Source of the DNA: Pseudo-nitzschia pungens
Taxonomy: Eukaryota; Bacillariophyta; Bacillariophyceae; Bacillariales; Bacillariaceae
Length of the DNA stretch: 64,000 nt
NCBI GenBank assembly: GCA_037355855.1
Contig: CM074766.1
Span: 558,001-622,000 of the forward strand
Direction: 5' to 3'
Shown here: positions 57,716 to 64,000 of the stretch, piece by piece
Layout of the letters: each line of letters begins with the position of its first letter
Position numbering within the stretch: position 1 is the stretch's first letter
Notes under the pieces: model-generated
Seen by the model: the letters and a program-made list of their open reading frames with translations, nothing else
What the model was told of the DNA's origin: nothing
Databases searched by the model: none
Translations under genes and position numbers: made by a program

Positions 57716-58708
57716 ATGTTGGACCGGATCCGATTACGCAAAGGCCAAAGGAACCGCGCCACCGCGAGTCCCCCCCCCCCCTCCCAAACAAAAAGCGGGG
57801 CGCGCAAACCAATCCGCGGTCGAGACGATCGACCGAGTGAGTCGGTCGGACCGAGCGCCGCTTCGTTTCCGGCCCGGACCGGACTCCCCCGGCCCCGATC
57901 GCGTCCCCCGGAGGGAATCAATCGCAATCCGATCCGCGGCGGCGAGCCGGATCGGATGGACGGGTTCCTGCCCGACCGCCTCCCGGAGTCCGTGAAGCTC
58001 GAGGGTTGCGTAATTTTTGCGCAATCTCGTAAGGTTACCGCACACTTGTTTGATTCTCTCCTCGTTCGGGGTTGGACGGGCCGCGGCCGCTTCCTCCCGT
58101 TCGAGGGCGCGCTCGCTGTCGACCTCGACCCCGACCTCGCCCCCGACCCCGTCGGGATCCCGACGCGCGACCGCAAAACAACGACACTCGGGGTCGGAGG
58201 AAACGGCGGACCGAAGGCGAGGACGGGGCGCCGCCCGGAAGTTCCCGTGTCGACCGACCGGTGCGTCCCTCCGAAACCGCCGAATCTCCCGGTGCCGGCG
58301 CATCCGTCGCTCCCGGAACTCGGGACGGAAACCCCGGAGAGAACTCGCGACGAACGCAAAAGCGAATACCAATGCCAATGCCAATACGAAGACGAACGCC
58401 ACCGAAACCGGCGCCGTTTCTGTTGTTGTTGTTTATTGTTGTTTCTGTTGCTGCCAATCTTCTCCGCGGGCGCTTTCGCGTTCGGCGATGGCAATGCGCC
58501 GGATCGTCCGGGATCGTCGCCGAAGATCGCGGTGTTTGACGCAGCGGCACACCGACAGGAATTGGATTGTTGCGATTGTTGTGATTCATTCTTGTGTCTG
58601 TGGTCACAAACAATGACAGAAGCAACAATATTCAGAATATCCGAAGGTGGAATCAATCAATCGGCGGTGCGGGGTACGAGCACGGGCACGGGCACGGGCA
58701 CGCCCTGA
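57716..58708 (+). CDS. Doubtful ORF, Arg/Pro-rich with a Cys/Leu hydrophobic segment
   Basis: 330 codons from ATG 57716. It is Arg/Pro-rich to ~240, with MDGFLPDRLPESVKLEG (57955-58005) showing the strongest C/G third-position bias. A hydrophobic stretch (FCCCCLLLFLLLPIFSAG) lies near ~240-257, and it ends in a GTGTGT tail from a GGGCAC repeat. The complementary strand is also open, with a signal-like start at 58402 (MAFVFVLALALVFAFAFVAS, 222 codons), so the strand is undecided. TAAGGTTA inside (58030), a string otherwise mostly intergenic here, argues for an intron or non-coding DNA. The GC-rich composition makes long chance ORFs likely. Confidence 0.25.
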   Translation: MLDRIRLRKGQRNRATASPPPPSQTKSGARKPIRGRDDRPSESVGPSAASFPARTGLPRPRSRPPEGINRNPIRGGEPDRMDGFLPDRLPESVKLEGCVIFAQSRKVTAHLFDSLLVRGWTGRGRFLPFEGALAVDLDPDLAPDPVGIPTRDRKTTTLGVGGNGGPKARTGRRPEVPVSTDRCVPPKPPNLPVPAHPSLPELGTETPERTRDERKSEYQCQCQYEDERHRNRRRFCCCCLLLFLLLPIFSAGAFAFGDGNAPDRPGSSPKIAVFDAAAHRQELDCCDCCDSFLCLWSQTMTEATIFRISEGGINQSAVRGTSTGTGTGTP

Positions 58709-59925
58709 ACACCGCACTCCATGCGTTTGTCCTCCATGCGTTTGTCACAACGATAGCTCGTCATTTTTTTTCTTCTGTGGTCGAGAGCTTCCGGGACGAG
58801 AACAAAATCGTTTACGTGTGCTTGTAATTGTCTTCGCAAGGATACGAATAAAAAATTAGTGTTGTTGGTGTTCTCCTTTATTCCTTGTTTTAAAAGTGGG
58901 CGATGGACGATGGACGATGGGCGATGGATATTGATTTTGAGATCCCAAAACATGAAACTCCGGATCATGAGATCTGTATTTGTTCTGTCGGTCATGACCC
59001 ATGACTCATGATGCATGACATCATCATAAAAAACACTCGCTCATCTCAACAAAAGCACAACTTGTTTCCATGAGAAAGCTTCGATCAAAAGAGTTCAATC
59101 AAATAGAGATTTCCCGCAGACTCTCAAGACTCAACCTTCTACGTTCAGTCGGCGGAAAAGAAATCGAATGCCAGCGCACTAAGGAAAACCCGGATGTATA
59201 AGTGTCAAAGAACCCGGATGTATAATTATAAATGTTAAAAACACCCGGATGTATAAGTGTTTAAAAAACCCGGATGTATAACTATAAATGTTAAAAAATC
59301 CGGATGTATAACTATAAATGTTAAAAAAACCCGGATGTATAAGTGTCAAAAAAACCCGGATGTATAATTATAAATGTTAAAAACAGCCGGATGTATAAGT
59401 GTTTAAAAACCCGGATGTAGAACTATAAATATTAAAAAAACCCGGATGTATAACTATAAATGTTAAAAAAACCCGGATGTAGAACTATAAATGTTAAAAA
59501 AACCCGGATATACAACTGTCATAAGTGTAAAAGAAACCCGGATATACAACTGTCCAAAAAACCCGGATGTATAGGTATAAGTTTCAAAAAAACCCGGATG
59601 TACGGATTGATCAAACTGAAGTACGTAGTAAGATTTTAATACTCGACTAAGAATACTCGACTACGAGTACACGTAACTTACTCTTACCCGTACAATATCA
59701 ATAATCAATATCAAAATACGAGTTCGTCGTTTTTCTTTCTGTACAAGTAATAAGGTTGCTTTCTGTAGAACCTACCAACATTCGTGCTCACGATACTAAT
59801 TCACAAAACCGTACCCATCGTATTGCTTCGATTCGATCCGATCGATCGAGTGCTGCAGTGCAACCGCTTGCTTCGACACGTACACTTACACGTACCGCAC
59901 ATCCGATTGCCAGAACCAAAACAGC
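58709..59925. other. Intergenic region with minisatellite
   Basis: No gene supported. GGGCGATGGA-type short repeats near 58900, CATGA-rich text near 58985, then the minisatellite below. The last ~150 bp before 59926 is the likely promoter/5' UTR of the plastid-type gene. Confidence 0.5.
59189..59606. repeat. Minisatellite C: ~15 units of 24-31 bp
   Basis: Each unit begins CCCGGATGTATAA. Short units continue GTGTCAAA or GTGTTTAAAA; long units continue CTATAAATGTTAAAA. The two lengths alternate irregularly, and the last units drift (CCCGGATATACAACTG). Confidence 0.9.
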
Positions 59926-61017
59926 ATGCCTTCCGTTATGCGGTCGAATAATCTCGCCGCTGGAGCCCTCGCGGTTGTTCTATCGATCGCGGCGCTCTGC
60001 GTTCCCGTTGCGAACTCGTTTGTCGTCCCTGTGGAGCATTCGCATTCGCATAATTCGCATTCGCATTCGCATATTTCTCATTCGAATTCGCGTCCCGATC
60101 CTTCCACCGCGAACACCGCCGACCGGTTCCGAGGCCCGACCACCGCCCTGCGGGCTTCCGGATTCTCTTCGGCGGAGACGGACGGCGGCGATGCGTTGAA
60201 GGATTCGGTCTCGGTCTCGCTCTCGGCCCCCGCCTCGGTCGATCGGCGCTCGGTACTCCTGGGAGGTGCCTCCGCGACGGCCGGATGGTTTGTTCTCCAC
60301 CAAAGCAGCAGCAATACCTACAACAAGAACAACAAGAACAACAACCTCATCGACGATCGTCTCCCGGAGGCAACCCTCGTCACGACGACGACGATGGAAG
60401 AAGACCAATCCTCCGCGCCGGGAAGCATCGTCGCTCCGACCACCACCACCGTGTCGTCGGTCGAAGAAGCCCTGGCGATCATCGAGTCGATCGGAGACAA
60501 GCGCTTTCTCCACGCCGTCGTCGCGTCGGACTATCGGTTTCTGTACGAGCTGCCGTCGGACGTCGACGCGGACGCTTGGGCGATCTTTTCCCGAACGGAA
60601 GAAGCATCCGCGGCGGCATCCCCTTTTCCGCCCCGGCGGCGGATCCGATCGATCGTTCCGGCGGTGACCGGAAGCCTGGCCCCGCCCCGGGCGCCGTCTC
60701 TGTGGCCCCTGGAGAAGCCCTCCTGCGCTTCCGCCGCGGCGTTTCCGAGCGATTCCTGCGGAAGGAGCAACGGAATCCACTACGCCTGGCCGGCAAGCGG
60801 AGGAATGTTTCCGGCGACGACCACGACGGCGACGGCAAACTCGAACACCAACACCAACGCCGTGATTGTCGACGGAATCGATTGCGGCAAAATGTCGCTC
60901 GAAGACGCGCTCGAGGGGGACACCCAGGTCCTGGTGCAGGCTCCCACGTACCTCGTGGTGCCCGCGCACATGGAATCCAATCTCCGACACGGGTTGAGGG
61001 GTGCCTTTTTGATTTGA
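59926..61017 (+). CDS. Plastid-targeted, probably thylakoid (TAT) protein of unknown function
   Basis: 363 codons from ATG 59926. A signal peptide lies at ~8-28, ending VANSFVVP, which resembles the diatom ASAFAP cleavage motif with its Phe. A His/Ser-rich transit-like stretch follows. Residues ~107-120 read RRSVLLGGASATAGW, a twin-arginine signal typical of thylakoid import. The mature part opens with EEALAIIESIGDKRFLHAVV and ends with IHYAWPASGG, VIVDGIDCGKMSLEDAL and a final GLRGAFLI. I recall this C-terminal pattern as conserved among diatom hypothetical proteins (unverified). The middle (~225-285) is Pro/Arg-rich and weakly conserved-looking, so a hidden frameshift pair or intron there cannot be excluded. 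Biochemical role unknown. Confidence 0.7.
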   Translation: MPSVMRSNNLAAGALAVVLSIAALCVPVANSFVVPVEHSHSHNSHSHSHISHSNSRPDPSTANTADRFRGPTTALRASGFSSAETDGGDALKDSVSVSLSAPASVDRRSVLLGGASATAGWFVLHQSSSNTYNKNNKNNNLIDDRLPEATLVTTTTMEEDQSSAPGSIVAPTTTTVSSVEEALAIIESIGDKRFLHAVVASDYRFLYELPSDVDADAWAIFSRTEEASAAASPFPPRRRIRSIVPAVTGSLAPPRAPSLWPLEKPSCASAAAFPSDSCGRSNGIHYAWPASGGMFPATTTTATANSNTNTNAVIVDGIDCGKMSLEDALEGDTQVLVQAPTYLVVPAHMESNLRHGLRGAFLI

Positions 61018-61465
61018 TCTTGATTCGATTGGATTGGATTGATTATTGGATTGGATCGAATATTGGATTTCACTGGATCGGAGTAAATATCGGAGTTTCG
61101 TTGAATTGGATTCGAGAAACGGGCTGCTTCCCGGACCGGAACTGCCGGAGGAAGGCACGATACGGCGTGGCGTGGCGTGTCGGACCGGAGTTGACGAGAA
61201 GGAATGCGCTTCGCAGCAGGCCGACATGATTGTTTCCGAAAGCCTCGACGCAATCCATGCATCATCCTACAAATTGGAAGACATTCTACTAAAACAACTA
61301 GTCGAACCGCGGTGCGAATTCTGAGGGACCGGGGTGTGGCCTCCCGAAAACTCCAGTAGTTGGGGAACACACTTTTCGTGCCGATGAGTATTGGTATTGT
61401 TTTTTATTTAATTAGTAGTAGTATTTTGTACATATCGCATGTGGCATTTCGTTGCACGTTCTTGG
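61018..61465. other. Convergent spacer with ATTGGATTG-type repeats
   Basis: 448 bp. GATTGGATTG/GGATCGAATATTGGA repeats at 61021-61090. No gene supported. Confidence 0.5.
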
Positions 61466-64000
61466 TTAGCTGGTTGTTGTTGTTGTTGTAAGGATGGTTC
61501 CCTTTTGCTCGTTCCGCCACCGCGCGAGGGTCTCTCGCTCGATGACCACCGTCCCCTGGGCGCGATGCGGCACAACGGATTCCAGCGGGGGATCGAAATC
61601 CGTCTCGAGAATGCCCCGAATGAAATCGCGGAGCGACGTGGTGCGGTCCTTTCGCTCCAACACATTGTTGTTGCTGTTGCTGCTGTTGTCATTGCTATTG
61701 CCGGATTCGGCGGCCGTAGTTCTTGCGGTTGTGGCATCTCGCGACGACTCTTCCCGGCGCCGCTGCTGCGCCTTTCCGATCCCGGTGATGAAGACCATGT
61801 CCTGGAGGTCCTCCTCCCCGTGTGCTCCGGGGATCGTTTGTTGCAACAAATACCGCGTCGCGGCACGGGCGATCGGAAAGGGCAGACCCGACAGATCGAT
61901 CTCCCACTGGCGGTCGAGATCGTTGTTCCCGAGCAAATTGGTTTTGTTGCTGCGTTTGCTGTTGCTGTTGCTGTTGTTGTTGCTGCTGTCTTGGTTGGTC
62001 TTGCCGAGCACAATGCCCTGCTCGACGGCCTCCCGAAAGACCTCGTCCATTTTTTCGGTGTATCCGGCCCGCGACAGGGTGGCGATGCAATCCGTGAGGG
62101 TAATGATGTCCGGCGATGTGGTGTGCCCGGCGGAGGCAATCGAGGTGGTGGCGGTGGTCGTCGTCGTCGCGGACGATCGCGTGCCACAGATTTCGCCCCA
62201 CAATTCGTACGCCTGAAAAACAGATAAACGACGGAGGGTGGAACGGAAAGCGGAACGGAACGAAATGGAATGACAATGGTCAGCCAGCCAGCCAGCCAAC
62301 CAATCAACCAACAAATGATAGAACCAATCAATCAATCAATCAATCAACCAACCAACGGCCTGACAAACCAAACCAAACAAAACATTGCTTACCTTGTCGG
62401 GATCCTCGGACACCCGCAGCGCCGAGAAGAGGGCGTTGTACGCAACGCGGTCGGCGGCCAAGCCGTCGTCTGTCATGTTCTGAAAAAGTTCCAGTGCCTT
62501 GGAGGCTTGTCCGGCTCGACCACACGCACCTGGAACAATCAATAAATCAATCAAGCAACGTCACGTCACGTCACGTCACATCATGTCGCATCACAAAACA
62601 AACACGGCAATGCGAAACGAAAAAAAAGGCGGCAGATGTCAGCAATCCGCAAAACGAGACACGAGCACTGTGAGATGCGAATGCGAATGCGATGCTCAAT
62701 CTTTCCTTCTTTTTTGGATGTCGGATGGGCACTTACTGATGGCGGCGGTATAGGCGACCTTGTTGGGTCGACTCCTGGGGCCGCCCTTCTTCATGGTTTC
62801 GATGAGTCGGCAGGCTTCTTCCCAACGTCCTTCCGCACCGCAGCAGTTGATCGCGGACGAATAGCAGAAGCCGTCCGGATCGATCCCGTCCTCGTCCATT
62901 TGCCGGAGCAAGGCCAGCGCCTTGGGCCAGAGCTCTTGCGTCGTCGTCGCTTTCTCTTTGGAGTGATCGCCGGGTGATTCGGCACCGGCACCGGCTTTGG
63001 ACGACGGCAATTTTTTGGCGGAATTACTCTGGTTTTTCGAAGCCTTGGCGAGAGCGGTGATGGCTAGCAATGAATAATGTTCCACAGGCGATCGTGACAA
63101 ACACCAAAATGAGGAAGGGACCATCTCTGTGCAAGAGCAACCCTATCCATCCATCCATCCATCGACTACCATGTCCGAGCATTGCCAATCCCCGAAGATG
63201 CGTACTCCTTGCATACAACACAAATTCTGCTACGATAACAACTGCAACTGCAACTACAACAACACTCGCACTCACCGGCGTTGTAGGTAATGAGGTTGAC
63301 CTTCATTCCCTTTTCTCGCATGAGATTTAGCAACTGCAGGGCTCGTTCCCACTGGAGACCGTTTCCCAGTGCCGAAATGGTGACGCTGTAGGTGACCTGG
63401 CTCGGCTCTAAACCCTTTTCTTCCATTTCGTCAAAGAGTTCCAGCGTCTTCTTCCATTGCTTCCCCTTGCTGCAGGCTGCGGGAAACACGATTGATTCAG
63501 AATTGGCGAGCGGTGTGTTTGTTTGTTGATTCGCAAATACAAAATGCAAACACCAATCGAAACCGAAAAGGAATTAGACGATAGACATCCAAATCAGCGA
63601 ACAAATTGTAAAGACAAGACAGTCACGCACAGAGTACACACGCAAAGCAAGAGAAAGAGAACGAGAGTCACACAAACAGAGACGGTTCGGAAACTATGCA
63701 GTGCTACACACCATCCATAACGGCCGTATAGCAATAGCTATCGACCTCCAGGCCTTTCTTCCGGACTTCCCCGAGCAGATCGAGGGCTGTCTGCGTGTTT
63801 CCTCCCTTGGCACAGGCCCGGATGGCGTTGGTGTAGATGTAGATGTTAGGAGAAACGTTCTCGTCCTTCACGCACTCCTCCAGGACCTCGAGGGCCTCCC
63901 GAGACTTGCCGGCCGCCGCACAGGCCGAAATAACGGCGTTGTAGGAAATCTCGTCGGGCACAATGGTTTTGCGACCCTTCGTGGCGGAAGGAACCGAGTC
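61466..64000 (-). CDS. PPR-SMR protein, 5' end outside the window
   Basis: Five exons are visible, complement of 63712->64000, 63476-63276, 63063-62737, 62529-62393 and 62212-61466, all with GT-AG ends that keep frame. Exons 1-4 encode pentatricopeptide repeats: ISYNAVISACAAAGKSREAL, YIYTNAIRACAKGGNTQTAL, VTYSVTISALGNGLQWERAL, FCYSSAINCCGAEGRWEEAC and VAYTAAISACGRAGQASKAL, the last crossing an intron. PPRs bind single-stranded RNA, about one base per repeat. The last exon holds a further repeat-like stretch, Asn/Gln runs and a C-terminal Smr-like domain (DLSGLPFPIARAATRYLL … MVFITGIGK … VVPHRAQGTVVIE). Its first motif reads DLSGLP where DLHGLS is usual, so nuclease activity is doubtful. In plants this class acts in plastid gene expression; organelle targeting cannot be judged without the N-terminus. 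Confidence 0.88.
62278..62356. repeat. (CAGC)n/(CAAT)n compound microsatellite in a PPR-SMR intron
   Basis: CAGCCAGCC, CAATCAACC and (CAAT)n runs lying wholly inside the intron 62213-62392. Confidence 0.85.
63146..63163. repeat. (CCAT)n microsatellite in a PPR-SMR intron
   Basis: Four to five tetranucleotide units inside the intron 63064-63275. Confidence 0.85.

Overview
The window reads as nuclear DNA of a diatom, most likely a pennate one (inference from content; no species is claimed). The supporting signs are short GT-AG introns, a triose-phosphate translocator whose first exon carries a signal peptide and a diatom-type SSAF motif, a plastid-type protein with a twin-arginine signal, a cyclin of diatom-like layout, a PPR-SMR protein, and secreted low-complexity proteins such as a Met-Ser repeat protein. 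Genes are well spaced and lie on both strands. GC-rich genes alternate with AT-rich intergenic DNA.

Layout. 1-899 is the 3' end of a membrane protein. 900-3680 is gene-free and ends in two minisatellites. 4076-8883 is a complete-looking Tc1/mariner-IS630-type transposon with ~300-bp inverted repeats, TA at both ends, a DDE transposase and a convergent Cys-rich second gene. 8888-11510 is a decayed, rearranged relative of it in inverted order. 11812-16745 is an 11-exon, 1349-codon gene ending in a bulb-type lectin domain. 17320-18817 is a 5'-truncated, frameshifted SET-domain gene.

From 19.5 kb onward come methionine aminopeptidase 2 (-), a four-helix membrane protein (+), a long gene-poor stretch, a cyclin with an apparent frameshift (+), a Golgi-type II membrane protein (-), an ERp29/PDI-like thioredoxin protein (+), a plastid triose-phosphate translocator (-), a small helical protein (+), a secreted Asn/Cys-rich protein (-), a secreted acidic protein of ten Trp-containing repeats (-), a Met-Ser repeat secreted protein (+), a sulfatase (-) and a GH78-like rhamnosidase (-). 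The window closes with a doubtful ORF, a minisatellite, a plastid/TAT-type protein (+) and the 3' part of a PPR-SMR gene (-).

There is no operon logic. The only functional pairing suggested by position is sulfatase plus GH78-like hydrolase, both secretory, on the same strand and adjacent, which would fit turnover of a sulfated rhamnose-containing polysaccharide (inference). The most unusual items are the two-gene transposon with its satellites, the lectin-tailed multi-exon gene beside it, and the ten-repeat acidic secreted protein. Multi-exon coordinates were worked out by hand from frame and GT-AG sites and need transcript data to confirm.
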